A stretch of 41,800 nt of DNA, taken from NCBI GenBank assembly GCA_013316435.1, contig WSMR01000003.1, forward strand, positions 1 to 41,800. The letters are read 5' to 3'. A model generated the notes under the pieces. The model was given only the letters and a program-made list of their open reading frames with translations, had not been told where the DNA came from and did no database searches. Source of the stretch: Candidatus Saccharimonadota bacterium (GTDB lineage Bacteria > Patescibacteriota > Saccharimonadia > Saccharimonadales > Saccharimonadaceae). The number at the start of each line of letters is the position of its first letter. The first letter of the stretch is position 1. Below are positions 16,975-25,459 of the stretch, in pieces. The position numbers and the translations under genes are program-made.

Positions 16975-18964
16975 ATTGGCTTTTCGCAATCTTAAACGTA
17001 GCTTCAAAGATTATGCGATTTATTTTTTCACTTTAGCTTTGGGTGTTGCGATTTTCTATATCTTTAATGCACTCGAAACTCAAAGTGTGATGCTTAAAAT
17101 CAGTGATTATATGCTGGAAATTGTGAAATTGATGAATAGCGTGATGTCGGGCGTGAGCGTATTCGTGGCGTTAGTACTAGGATTTTTGATAATTTATGCC
17201 TCGCGGTTTTTGATTAAGCGGCGTAGTCAAGAATTTGGTACCTACATGTTGCTTGGTATGAGTAAGCGTAAGATTGCAATGATTATGCTGCTCGAGACCT
17301 TGATGATTGGGATTTTCTCACTCGTTGCCGGGTTACTTGTTGGCGTAGCACTCTCGCAATTTATGAGTGTTTTGGTTGCGAATATGTTTGAAGCTGATAT
17401 GACAAGTTTTGGCTTTGTGTTTTCAGGACCGGCTTGCGTTAAGACGCTAATTTATTTCGTGATTATTTTCTTGGTTGTAATGCTGTTAAATACTTTTATT
17501 ATCGCTCGGCAGAGATTAATCAAGCTGCTACAAGCGCGGCGTACGACTGAAACAGTCAAAGTGCGCAAGACTTGGCTCGCATCAATTGTGCTGATGGTAG
17601 GGGTATCGCTGCTAGGATGGGCTTATTGGATGGTGACTCTGAACTCTAGGCATCTAGATGATAGTAATATCATGTTTGTGCTTGCGGCTGGCGCGATTGG
17701 TACAGCATTCTTCTTTTGGTCGGTGGCAACGATTATTGTCAAGCTCTTCCAAAAGACAAAACTCTATAACCGGGGCTTAAACGCCTTTACCTTGCGGCAG
17801 TTTAGCAGTGCGATTAATACTTCGGCAGTGGCAATGACGATGATTTGTTTGATGCTTTTTGTAACTATTTGTGTATCGGCTTCGGCAATTTCATTGCACG
17901 AAAGTATGACTGCAAACTCTGATAAGGCAATGCCGGTTGATATTCAGTATCCATCAAAGCTTGCGGATCAGAGTGAGTCAGTGGAGGCATTGAAGGATTA
18001 CGGTATCGACCTTAACACGATGATGGCAGAGCAGATGCGCTACGAAATTGCTTATAGCGATAGTCCCACCTATGGAGATATTCTTGACAAAGCGATGCCG
18101 GCGGATGGAGCTGTCCTGTTTAATACTGATGCAATTCTACCAATGATGCATGTAAGTGACTATAATGCGCTTTCTGATTTCTTTCATAATCAAAAAGTAG
18201 AACTAAAGGATAATGAATATGCGATTGTGGCTGATTTTGCTACCATGGTTGAGTTGTTTGAACGGGCTTTACCAACGCAGCCAAAGATTGAGATAGCAGG
18301 AAGAAATCTCTATCCCGCTACTGATGAAGTGATTGACGGTATGTACCAACTGTCCACTGCTACTAGTACGAATACCGGCCTGGTTGTAGTGCCGGATGAT
18401 ATTAAATTTCGCGAAGATGATGCTACATGGTATACAGTCGGTAACTTCCGAGAGAATGTAGACGCGCAGGACTTAACTGACAAGATTCTAAAGATTCGCG
18501 ACCAAGAACTTAAAAATACCGCGAGATACTTTATGATTGAAACGAAGCAGATGTTGCTTAATTCAAACATCGGTATTAATGCAATTGTAACTTTCGTGGC
18601 GTTATATCTTGGGATTATCTTCCTAATTGCGAGTGCAGCGCTTTTAGCTTTGAAACAGCTCTCTGAAAGTAGTGACAATCGCGCTAAATATGCCATTTTG
18701 CAAAAATTAGGTGTTGATAATAAAATGCTGAATCATGCACTAGGTGTACAAATCGGGATTTTCTTCGCTTTGCCGCTGATCGTCGCGATTATCCATGCGA
18801 TTTGTGGGATCATTTTCTGTGATGAAGTTCTAGGGATTTTTGGTGGCATTAAAATCGATTATTCAATGGCAGGAATCGCGTTAGTATTCCTTGCTATTTA
18901 TGGCGGATACTTCCTGATCACGTACTTTAGTAGCAAGCGTATGATCAGAGAACGGAGAATTTAG
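16964..18964 (+). CDS. FtsX-domain ABC permease, BceB-like
   Basis: This 666-aa permease starts at ATG 16964, preceded by GGAGGAG; the track's 16949 start is less likely. The N-terminus FSKLAFRNLKRSFKDYAIYFF is characteristic of BceB/YtrF-like permeases. Hydrophobic segments suggest about ten membrane helices: one near residue 20, several between 50 and 300, and three near the C-terminus (about 540-660). The large extracellular domain lies at about 315-535 and would bind the peptide. FtsX-like sequence includes SQEFGTYMLLGMSKRKI in the first half and AKYAILQKLGVDNKML in the second. A terminator follows. The substrate is not predictable; bacitracin- or lantibiotic-like peptides are known for relatives. 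Confidence 0.92.
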   Translation: MFSKLAFRNLKRSFKDYAIYFFTLALGVAIFYIFNALETQSVMLKISDYMLEIVKLMNSVMSGVSVFVALVLGFLIIYASRFLIKRRSQEFGTYMLLGMSKRKIAMIMLLETLMIGIFSLVAGLLVGVALSQFMSVLVANMFEADMTSFGFVFSGPACVKTLIYFVIIFLVVMLLNTFIIARQRLIKLLQARRTTETVKVRKTWLASIVLMVGVSLLGWAYWMVTLNSRHLDDSNIMFVLAAGAIGTAFFFWSVATIIVKLFQKTKLYNRGLNAFTLRQFSSAINTSAVAMTMICLMLFVTICVSASAISLHESMTANSDKAMPVDIQYPSKLADQSESVEALKDYGIDLNTMMAEQMRYEIAYSDSPTYGDILDKAMPADGAVLFNTDAILPMMHVSDYNALSDFFHNQKVELKDNEYAIVADFATMVELFERALPTQPKIEIAGRNLYPATDEVIDGMYQLSTATSTNTGLVVVPDDIKFREDDATWYTVGNFRENVDAQDLTDKILKIRDQELKNTARYFMIETKQMLLNSNIGINAIVTFVALYLGIIFLIASAALLALKQLSESSDNRAKYAILQKLGVDNKMLNHALGVQIGIFFALPLIVAIIHAICGIIFCDEVLGIFGGIKIDYSMAGIALVFLAIYGGYFLITYFSSKRMIRERRI

Positions 18965-18983
18965 ACCAAGTTGTTATGCTGCT

Positions 18984-19027
18984 AACTTTGCGCGAGAGCC
19001 CCGTGATTGGCGTCGCGCAAAGTTTTT
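18984..19027 (+). terminator. Terminator after the Bce-like operon
   Basis: AACTTTGCGCGA pairs with TCGCGCAAAGTT around a 17-nt loop and ends in TTTTT. It begins 19 nt after the permease stop. Confidence 0.8.
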
Positions 19028-19060
19028 ATTGTAAAATCTTCAAAAACCAGCGATATCATA

Positions 19061-19066
19061 TATAAT
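19061..19066 (+). promoter_or_regulatory. -10 box of the 68-aa membrane gene, leaderless arrangement
   Basis: TATAAT, then ATAATT, then ATG (6 nt). No Shine-Dalgarno. Confidence 0.7.
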
Positions 19067-19072
19067 ATAATT

Positions 19073-19279
19073 ATGGTAAATTTAGATTTTGGGGAGATTA
19101 TCCTTTCAGCTATAGTTCCGATCTTCTACTTTGCGATGTGTGGGGTTGGCATTTGGTTTCTATGGCACGTGCGTGGGCGTCAGCCCGGTAATAGTCGTTA
19201 TTCAGTAATGATTTACAGCGGTATTGCGGTTTGCATCATTTTGATACTACTTGGTTTTAAGATTTTTGGGATCATGTAG
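19073..19279 (+). CDS. Small two-helix membrane protein
   Basis: This 68-aa protein has two hydrophobic helices (about residues 8-30 and 44-66) joined by a short basic loop (HVRGRQPGNSRYS). The track start at 19007 lies in the preceding terminator; ATG 19073 sits 6 nt after TATAAT. I do not recognise the family. The stop is 3 nt before rmuC, so they are probably co-transcribed with rmuC and the following membrane gene. The short basic loop suggests that both ends face the outside, by the positive-inside rule. Confidence 0.75.
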   Translation: MVNLDFGEIILSAIVPIFYFAMCGVGIWFLWHVRGRQPGNSRYSVMIYSGIAVCIILILLGFKIFGIM

Positions 19280-19282
19280 GAC

Positions 19283-20431
19283 ATGGAGATTCTAACAGTT
19301 GTATTACTTTGTATTGCAATTGTGTTACTAATCGTTTTGATGTTACGACGCCCAGCGGTTGGCGGATCAAGGCAAATTGAAGAGCGCTTGATTCGGCTAG
19401 AAAGTGAAGTCGAGAAGCTTTCACCGCGGATTGAGAGCGAATTTCGGGAGAATCGACGCGAGATTTCAGAAAACTTTGGTCAAATACAAAAAACCGTTGA
19501 CACGAGAGTAAAAAGTTTGCAGGACGATAACTCTGCCCGGCTTGATCAGATGCGCCAAACCGTTGACGAAAAATTACAAGAATCAGTCGAAAAACGATTT
19601 AATGAAAGTTTTCGGCGGATTTCAAGTCAGCTTACGCAAGTCTATCAGGGTCTAGGTGAAATGAAAAATCTCGCAAACGGTGTCGGCGATCTCAAGAAAG
19701 TCATGGAAGGCGTAAAAACGCGCGGGATTTACGGCGAGGTACAGCTTGGAAATATTATTTCGGATAGTATGGCCAAAGATCAATACGTTGAAAATTTTGC
19801 GACTAGGAAGGGAAGTGCGGAGCGAGTTGAATTCGCGATTAAGATGCCAGGACAATGTGACGAGATTGTTTATTTGCCAATTGATTCAAAATTTCCAGTT
19901 GAGAATTATTCGCGGCTGGTGGCGGCTTATGACCACGGTGATAAAACAGAAATTGCTGGGTTTCGAAAGGAACTTGCCAAGGATGTCAAGACTCAGGCTA
20001 AGAAAATTTCCGAAAAATATCTTGACCCGCCAGCCACGACTGATTTTGGGATTATGTTTGTACCGACAGAAAGTTTATACGCGGAAATTTTGCGTATCCC
20101 GGGGCTATTTGATGAAGTGCGTCAAAAGATGCGCGTCACGGTCTGCTCACCTTCGACTTTGCCAATTATTCTGTCCGGTCTTACAATGGGGTTTCGTACG
20201 GTGGCAATCGAGCAGCGTAGCGCTGAAGTTTGGCGTACGCTTGGTGCAGTCAAAGCGCAATTTAGTAAATTCGGCGATCTGCTTGCGGCGACCAAGAAAA
20301 AACTTGAGGAAACTGCAAATAAAATTGGCAGCGCTGAGCACACTTCGCGGCAGATTGAGAAGAAGCTAAAAAATGTTGAGGCACTTCCGGAGAGTAGCAG
20401 TAAAGAAATTATTGGGGAGATTGAAGCCTAA
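19283..20431 (+). CDS. rmuC: RmuC-family DNA recombination/nuclease-like protein
   Basis: This 382-aa protein has an N-terminal membrane anchor (about 3-22), a long coiled coil (about 30-120) and a C-terminal RmuC domain. The domain shows GVKTRGIYGEVQLGNII, LPIDSKFPVENY, FGIMFVPTESLYAEIL, VTVCSPSTL and a conserved GFRTVAIEQRSAEVW block. In E. coli RmuC limits DNA inversions. The fold is related to PD-(D/E)XK nucleases, but a specific biochemical role is not established. The start follows the previous stop by 3 nt. Its last codons overlap the ATG of the next gene (TAATGG), indicating coupling. The family call is confident. Confidence 0.94.
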   Translation: MEILTVVLLCIAIVLLIVLMLRRPAVGGSRQIEERLIRLESEVEKLSPRIESEFRENRREISENFGQIQKTVDTRVKSLQDDNSARLDQMRQTVDEKLQESVEKRFNESFRRISSQLTQVYQGLGEMKNLANGVGDLKKVMEGVKTRGIYGEVQLGNIISDSMAKDQYVENFATRKGSAERVEFAIKMPGQCDEIVYLPIDSKFPVENYSRLVAAYDHGDKTEIAGFRKELAKDVKTQAKKISEKYLDPPATTDFGIMFVPTESLYAEILRIPGLFDEVRQKMRVTVCSPSTLPIILSGLTMGFRTVAIEQRSAEVWRTLGAVKAQFSKFGDLLAATKKKLEETANKIGSAEHTSRQIEKKLKNVEALPESSSKEIIGEIEA

Positions 20432-21138
20432 TGGAAATTTGGCGCGAACTAGCGGCTTGGTTTATGCTCTTCATTGTCTACTCCTTTTTGGGTTGGTTCA
20501 TGGAGATGTTCATTACGATTGTATTCCATGGACGGGCTTATAATCGTGGGTTTTTGATTGGCCCGCTTTGTCCAATTTATGGAATTGCTGGCGTATTAAT
20601 TACCTTGATTGTTGGCCAACAGGAGAATATGCTGGAGATTTTCTGTGTAGTAATGATTTTTGGTGCGGTAATTGAATACACGACGAGCTATATGATGGAA
20701 AAACTTTTTCATGCTCGTTGGTGGGATTATTCGGATCAGCCGTTTAATGTTAACGGGCGCATTTGCTTGGGTGCAATATTTGGTTTTGGTGCACTGGGTG
20801 TGCTGGCAGTGAAGATTATTACGCCGTTCTTGTTCCATTTATTTTATAGTCTAGATAGTGTTTGGCTAATTTGGATTGCGGCAATCTTGGCAGTGATTCT
20901 AGTTTGTGATCTCATTATTTCGCTAAATCTAATTCTGCGTTTCAAGAAGACTACTAAAGCGGTTGATGGCGATGTTACAGAAGAGATTACCGAATACATT
21001 CGTTCGGTATTTAGTGAGCGCGGGCGATTGAATCGTCGCTTGCTAAGGGCGTTTCCGGAGATGAAGGTAAAGAAGCCTGAGCTGGGGAGAGTCTCCAAGA
21101 AAAACTCTAAAAAAGCCAAAGCCTCAGACTCGAAATAA
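20431..21138 (+). CDS. COG4905-type integral membrane protein (annotated as putative ABC permease, CmpB-like)
   Basis: This 235-aa protein has about five hydrophobic helices. Its N-terminal signature FIVYSFLGWFMEMF followed by NRGFLIGPLCPIYGIAG, and the central block EYTTSYMMEKLFHARWWDYSDQPFN, mark the family annotated as putative ABC-transporter permease (COG4905; Pfam ABC_trans_CmpB). No ATPase partner is adjacent, so transport is not implied. The C-terminal 50 residues are a basic cytoplasmic tail rich in Lys. It is translationally coupled to rmuC. Function is unknown. Confidence 0.85.
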   Translation: MEIWRELAAWFMLFIVYSFLGWFMEMFITIVFHGRAYNRGFLIGPLCPIYGIAGVLITLIVGQQENMLEIFCVVMIFGAVIEYTTSYMMEKLFHARWWDYSDQPFNVNGRICLGAIFGFGALGVLAVKIITPFLFHLFYSLDSVWLIWIAAILAVILVCDLIISLNLILRFKKTTKAVDGDVTEEITEYIRSVFSERGRLNRRLLRAFPEMKVKKPELGRVSKKNSKKAKASDSK

Positions 21139-21151
21139 TTATTGAAAAGTG

Positions 21152-21157
21152 TATAAT
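21152..21157 (+). promoter_or_regulatory. -10 box of the DHH gene
   Basis: TATAAT 9 nt before ATG 21167, with only A/T between. Transcription should start 0-4 nt before the ATG, again leaderless or nearly so. Confidence 0.6.
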
Positions 21158-21166
21158 ATATTATAT

Positions 21167-22156
21167 ATGTACGATAAGTTGCAGAAGTTTTTGGTGGGCA
21201 AAAGTCGGATTTGTATTATCCAGGCGGAGAATCCCGATGGAGATTCGCTGGGGTCGGCGATTGCCTTGGATTATATTTTGGATCAAACCGAGAATTCTTT
21301 GTATTGCCCGGTTGATATTCCGGAATATTTGCACTATTTTGAGGATTGGTCGCGAGTTAGTGCGGAATTTGATTACAAAGCTGATGGCTACATCATTGTC
21401 GATACCGCGGCGAGCGTTTTGCTCTCAAAACTTCTAAGTGATCTTGCAATTAAAAATTCACTTTATAGTAAACCGGTATTAGTGATCGACCATCACGAAA
21501 CCGAAGATGACCTTGACTTTCCGCATGAGAGTGTTATTGAAACTCGCCCGGCTTGCGCAGATTTGATTTATCAGGCAGCAAAAGCATGCGAGCTAAAAAT
21601 TCCTGAACCGGCTACCACGGCGCTTTATGCTGCAATTGCCTCGGATACTTTGGGGCTGGTAAGCGCGTCAGTAACGGCTGACACGATGTATACGATGGGC
21701 GATTTGATTAGGCTCGGAGCAAGTCCGGTTGAGATTGATGAGCGGCGTCGAGAGTTCATGAAGAAAACGCCACGCATCTTGGATTATAAGGCAGATTTGA
21801 TTAAGCGGATTGAGTATTCGCTTGATGGAGCGCTGGCAACGGTGCATATTCCGTTTGAGGAAATTCAGGAGTATTCACAAGAATATAATCCGAATGTACT
21901 AATTTTAGAAGAAATGCGTATGGTGGAAGGTGTTGAAGTTGCGATTGCGGTGAAGACTTATCCGGACGGTAAGGCAACGGGTAAGATTCGTACGCAAATT
22001 CCAGTTGCCGAACAAGTCGCGGGCTATTTTGGTGGCGGTGGACATGCCTATGCAGCAGGGTTTCGGGTCTACGATATGAGTTATGAAGAAATTTTGACAG
22101 ATTTAATAAAGATTTTGCCTGAAATTATGGAGCAAGCCAGCAATGATCATTCATAA
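21167..22156 (+). CDS. DHH/DHHA1 phosphoesterase (nanoRNase/pAp-phosphatase-like)
   Basis: This 329-aa protein starts at ATG 21167; the track start at 21149 overlaps the -10 box. The DHH domain shows NPDGDSLGSAIAL, the metal Asp in IIVDTA and the name motif VIDHHE. The C-terminal DHHA1 domain has the substrate motif GGGGHAYAAGF. Such enzymes hydrolyse short oligoribonucleotides (NrnA), pAp or cyclic dinucleotides using Mn. NrnA-like size and layout make nanoRNase the leading guess. There is no PAS/GGDEF region, so it is not GdpP. The last 14 nt overlap the following hydrolase gene. Confidence 0.92.
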   Translation: MYDKLQKFLVGKSRICIIQAENPDGDSLGSAIALDYILDQTENSLYCPVDIPEYLHYFEDWSRVSAEFDYKADGYIIVDTAASVLLSKLLSDLAIKNSLYSKPVLVIDHHETEDDLDFPHESVIETRPACADLIYQAAKACELKIPEPATTALYAAIASDTLGLVSASVTADTMYTMGDLIRLGASPVEIDERRREFMKKTPRILDYKADLIKRIEYSLDGALATVHIPFEEIQEYSQEYNPNVLILEEMRMVEGVEVAIAVKTYPDGKATGKIRTQIPVAEQVAGYFGGGGHAYAAGFRVYDMSYEEILTDLIKILPEIMEQASNDHS

Positions 22157-22994
22157 AATCTACAATTGGATGAGCTTGGTTTGGCATAAAGTTTTTCATG
22201 TGCCAGTACGAATGGCGGTTGCAGAAGATAATAATGTCCCTAACCCGCGTCTTACGGTGGTCTTGCTTCATGGCATTGCCGCGACTTCTTGTACTTGGCG
22301 TAAACTTTATAAAGATGTTTCGCGCGATCCGGAATTAAATGACGTACGCTTCATCGCATTGGATCTTTTGGGCTTTGGTAAATCTCCGAAAGCTGATTGG
22401 CTGGATTATGATTATGATGATTATAGTCGCGCTTTGACTCGGACCTTGAAGCAACTTAAATTGAAGACTCCAGTGATTTTGATGGGGCATTCAATGGGTG
22501 GATTAATTGCTGCAAAGTACATGACCGAGAGTCATTCAGGAATTGATATTGAGGCGGGGATTTTAGTTTCGCCGCCACTGCTCATGGCTTCAGAAATGTC
22601 TCGGTTACCAGACCGGGTTTATATGAGTACGTATGGTTCGCTGCAGCAGCTTGCAAAAGATGTTCCGGCAGTTGACGCAATTGCGAGAATAATTGAACGA
22701 TTTAGTAATTTCGAGAAGCATTACTTGAAGACTCAAGCTTTTGAAAAATCGATGGAGAATATTATTTTGAACCATGATAATTATCAGACCTTTCGGCGAA
22801 TCAAAATTCCGACTTTGATTTTGCATGGTCATTTTGACCCGCTAGTTATGGGGACAAATTTGCGTAAAGTGGCAAAGGTGAACCGAGCGCTTACCTACCA
22901 AAGTGTCATTGCTGATCATGATATTACCGCAACGAAGCGGGTACGAATCATCCGAGAAATTAAGAAGGTGCTAAAAGATAATGAACAAGATTAA
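22143..22994 (+). CDS. Alpha/beta-hydrolase fold protein
   Basis: This 283-aa protein has the classic hydrolase layout. The oxyanion-hole region is VVLLHGIAATSCTW. The nucleophile elbow is MGHSMGGLIA with catalytic Ser. The acid-bearing strand is LILHGHFDPLV with Asp, and the catalytic His is in IADHDITA. A cap region lies between (about 130-220). It is cytoplasmic, with no signal peptide. It overlaps the DHH gene at its start and cysS at its end, so the three are one transcription unit. The substrate cannot be told from sequence; esterases, lipases and dehalogenases share this pattern. Confidence 0.93.
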   Translation: MIIHKIYNWMSLVWHKVFHVPVRMAVAEDNNVPNPRLTVVLLHGIAATSCTWRKLYKDVSRDPELNDVRFIALDLLGFGKSPKADWLDYDYDDYSRALTRTLKQLKLKTPVILMGHSMGGLIAAKYMTESHSGIDIEAGILVSPPLLMASEMSRLPDRVYMSTYGSLQQLAKDVPAVDAIARIIERFSNFEKHYLKTQAFEKSMENIILNHDNYQTFRRIKIPTLILHGHFDPLVMGTNLRKVAKVNRALTYQSVIADHDITATKRVRIIREIKKVLKDNEQD

Positions 22995-24345
22995 ATTATA
23001 CAACACACTAAGTCGCAAAATAGAGACTTTTAGTCCGTTTGATCCCAAAGAGGTAAAGATTTATACTTGTGGTCCAACTGTTTATAGTCGACCGCATATT
23101 GGGAATTTTGCCGCTTACGTGTACTGGGATTTGCTGGTACGTGTTTTGGAAGCTAATCAATATGGTGTGAAGCGAGTGTTGAATTTGACGGACGTGGGGC
23201 ATTTGACCTCAGATGGCGATGAAGGCGAGGACAAGCTAGAGAAAGGCGCAAGAAAATCAGGCAAGAACGTTTGGGAAGTAGCCGAGGAATATATTGGCTA
23301 TTTTCAGCGCGATTTTCGTGCGTTGAATCTACGAGAACCAGCAGTTTGGGCGCGCGCGACGGATTATATCGAAGAGGATGAGGAACTGGTTAATGCTTTA
23401 GTGGATAAAGGTGTGACCTATGAGACAAAAGATGGAATTTATTTTGATACGAGTAAATTTCCGCGCTATGCAGATTTTGCCCGAATCGATTTGAATGGTC
23501 TTAAGGCAGGGAAGCGGGTGGAGTTTTCTGCCGAGAAACGTAATCCGTCTGATTTTGCCGTTTGGAAATTTATTCAGCCTGGTGAAAAACATGAAATGCG
23601 TTGGCGATTTCTTGAGTGTGATGGTTATCCCGGTTGGCATCTAGAATGTTCAAGTATTATTCATAGTGAACTCGGCGAGACGATTGATATTCATACTGGT
23701 GGAATTGACCATATTCCAGTGCACCATAGTAATGAAATTGCTCAAAGTGAAATGGCTTTTGAGAAGCGTTTGGCAAAATATTGGCTACATTGTAATTTTT
23801 TGACGATTGACGGCGAAAAGATTTCTAAATCGCTTGGAAATGTCTATACGCTAGATGATTTAGCGGAGCGAGGGTTTTCGGCGATGGATTTCAAGATGTG
23901 GGTTTTGCAGGGGCATTATCAGTCGGAACGTAATTTTAGTTTTCGCGACCTCGAGGCGGCGCGTCAGCGACGATTGAATTGGCGAAATCTAGTTGCAAAG
24001 TGCTACCAGAATGGTAATGAAGAGAATACTAACGGTGCAGATTTCCTAGCGGCGCTAGAGGCAGTGAATCAGAATTTGAACTCATCGGAAGCGATGGTTG
24101 CGATTGAAAATGCTAAGCATAGAGATTTGATTTTTTGGCAGAAAGTTGATCGGTTGTTTGGGCTGAAGTTAGTTGCTGACGCGCCGGATATTGATGAGGG
24201 GGCAAAAGAACTGATTTCGCAGTATCAAGCTGAGCGAGCCAAGAAAAATTATCAGAAATCGGATCAGCTGCGTGATGAACTGGCTGGGCGGAATTTGCGG
24301 ATAATGGAGCAGGGCGGAAGGCAGTATTGGCAGTATATTAAGTAG
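22981..24345 (+). CDS. cysS: Cysteinyl-tRNA synthetase
   Basis: This 454-aa class I synthetase charges tRNA(Cys). It shows YTCGPTVYSRPHIGN, in which HIGN is the HIGH motif and Cys is a zinc ligand. Further zinc ligands are in GYPGWHLECSSI and HHSNEIAQSE, and the KMSKS loop is KISKSLGN. The C-terminal helical region ends in RDELAGRNLRIMEQGG, typical of bacterial CysRS. The start overlaps the end of the hydrolase gene by 14 nt. Only 24 nt separate its stop from the 3' end of a convergent surface-domain fragment. The identification is certain. Confidence 0.98.
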   Translation: MNKIKLYNTLSRKIETFSPFDPKEVKIYTCGPTVYSRPHIGNFAAYVYWDLLVRVLEANQYGVKRVLNLTDVGHLTSDGDEGEDKLEKGARKSGKNVWEVAEEYIGYFQRDFRALNLREPAVWARATDYIEEDEELVNALVDKGVTYETKDGIYFDTSKFPRYADFARIDLNGLKAGKRVEFSAEKRNPSDFAVWKFIQPGEKHEMRWRFLECDGYPGWHLECSSIIHSELGETIDIHTGGIDHIPVHHSNEIAQSEMAFEKRLAKYWLHCNFLTIDGEKISKSLGNVYTLDDLAERGFSAMDFKMWVLQGHYQSERNFSFRDLEAARQRRLNWRNLVAKCYQNGNEENTNGADFLAALEAVNQNLNSSEAMVAIENAKHRDLIFWQKVDRLFGLKLVADAPDIDEGAKELISQYQAERAKKNYQKSDQLRDELAGRNLRIMEQGGRQYWQYIK

Positions 24346-24369
24346 GGCTTTCGCTTTTCCTCTCTCCTC

Positions 24370-24576
24370 TCACCCCTCCCGTACCACACAGCGAACGGCA
24401 AAACCGTGCCCGCGGTAACTGTTATTCTGAGGGTAGACATTCGTCGGGAACGTATACAAGAAGTGGCCGTTTGTAGCAGAACCAGCAGTAGTAGACCACA
24501 AGTAGCCAGTTGTGACGCGTGCGACGATGAAGCCACCCGAGCGACCGTAGTGGCCCATACGGAGAAAGTTGAGAGG
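24370..24576 (-). pseudogene. Surface-domain cassette A (C-terminal FISUMP/C-lectin-like fragment)
   Basis: The minus strand encodes 62 residues from PLNFLRMGHYGR through WSTTAGSA to YRGHGFAVRCVVREG and TGA (stop at 24370-24372). Residues upstream (SYYISD, after an in-frame TAA) are unrelated. This is only the last third of a FISUMP-like/C-type-lectin-like domain. The track ORF starting at an internal ATG is a chance start. No promoter or Shine-Dalgarno is seen. It is codon-for-codon alignable with cassette B (63 codons from AAC to stop). The last 36 nt are identical between the two, while about a third of the codons differ upstream. See the cassette finding. Confidence 0.75.
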
Positions 24577-24584
24577 ATCTGAGA

Positions 24585-24590
24585 TATAAT
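24585..24590 (+). promoter_or_regulatory. -10 box of the GyrI-like gene, leaderless arrangement
   Basis: TATAAT, AGCTTT, ATG. It starts 8 nt beyond the edge of cassette A. Confidence 0.7.
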
Positions 24591-24596
24591 AGCTTT

Positions 24597-25244
24597 ATGA
24601 ATAACTCTGTAAAGAAATTTGATTATAAAAAAGAATACAAAGAATTGTATCTACCTCCCCGAAAACCTCAGATTATAAAAGTTCCAAAGATGAACTACCT
24701 AGCGGTCCGTGGCAAGGGTGATCCCAATCAAGAAGAAGGTGAATATAAGAAGTCGATTAGCTTACTCTATGCAATTATTTTTACAATCAAAATGAGTTAT
24801 AAAGGCAGCCGTCAAATTAAGGGATTTTTTGAATTTGTGGTGCCACCTCTTGAAGGATTTTGGTGGCAGAAGAGCTGCGATGGCGGTAGTTTTGACTATT
24901 CGCGCAAAGATGATATGAGCTTTATTTCCGTAATTCGTCTGCCGGATTTTGTTACTAGGTCGGAACTTGATTGGGCTGTGGCGGAAGCCACCAAAAAGAA
25001 GCAGCAGGATTTTTCGCAAGTTGAGTTTTTGGAATATGATGAGGGGCTCTCGGTTCAGTGTATGCACATTGGTCCATATGACTATGAGCCTGCGACGATT
25101 GAGCTAATGCATAACTATTTAGGAGAAAACGAATACACACTAGATATTCAAAATCCGCGCTATCATCATGAGATTTATCTTAGTGATCCTCGTCGCTGTG
25201 CTCCTACAAGCCTAAAAACAGTAATTAGGCATCCAATTAAGTAA
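24597..25244 (+). CDS. GyrI-like small-molecule-binding domain protein
   Basis: This 215-aa cytoplasmic protein resembles the stand-alone GyrI-like family. It opens with a Lys-rich stretch, then LYLPPRKPQIIKVPKMNYLAVRGKGDPN, a diagnostic start of that family. Near the end are the SVQCMHIGPYDYEP and ENPRYHHEIYLSDPRR-like blocks (here IQNPRYHHEIYLSDPRR). GyrI-like domains bind hydrophobic small molecules, and some hydrolyse cyclopropanoid compounds. No DNA-binding domain is attached. The start is 6 nt after TATAAT, without a Shine-Dalgarno. It is flanked by cassette A and the nrdD promoter, probably as a single-gene unit. Fairly confident of the family, not of the role. Confidence 0.85.
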   Translation: MNNSVKKFDYKKEYKELYLPPRKPQIIKVPKMNYLAVRGKGDPNQEEGEYKKSISLLYAIIFTIKMSYKGSRQIKGFFEFVVPPLEGFWWQKSCDGGSFDYSRKDDMSFISVIRLPDFVTRSELDWAVAEATKKKQQDFSQVEFLEYDEGLSVQCMHIGPYDYEPATIELMHNYLGENEYTLDIQNPRYHHEIYLSDPRRCAPTSLKTVIRHPIK

Positions 25245-25346
25245 GTTACGCGATGAAGAGCAGGTAGTTGCGCATCGGTTATTTTTTTGTGTTTTTGGCT
25301 TCTAAATTTTACCTGCAAAAATGTATAAAATACAACGATTATGCTA

Positions 25347-25400
25347 TTGACACGCTATATATAGTGTCTTAAAATGGTTATAAGACGCTAGATATGGTGT
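25347..25400 (+). promoter_or_regulatory. nrdDG promoter with two NrdR boxes
   Basis: TTGACA (25347-25352), 17 nt and TAAAAT (25370-25375) form a sigma70 promoter. NrdR-box-like sites ACACGCTATATATAGTGT (25350-25367) and AGACGCTAGATATGGTGT (25383-25400) lie 33 bp apart, three helical turns. One is in the spacer and one at the start point, as expected for NrdR repression of ribonucleotide reductase. nrdR itself is not in the window. Confidence 0.85.
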
Positions 25401-25459
25401 CAGGTCACAATTAAGCAAAAACAAACATAACTTTGAGCACAAAGTAGGAGGTATTTTTT

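Noticed and set aside
24370-24558. Track ORF of 62 aa on the minus strand as an independent gene
   Set aside because: The start is an ATG inside the domain; homology with the other cassettes begins before it and no ribosome binding site is present.
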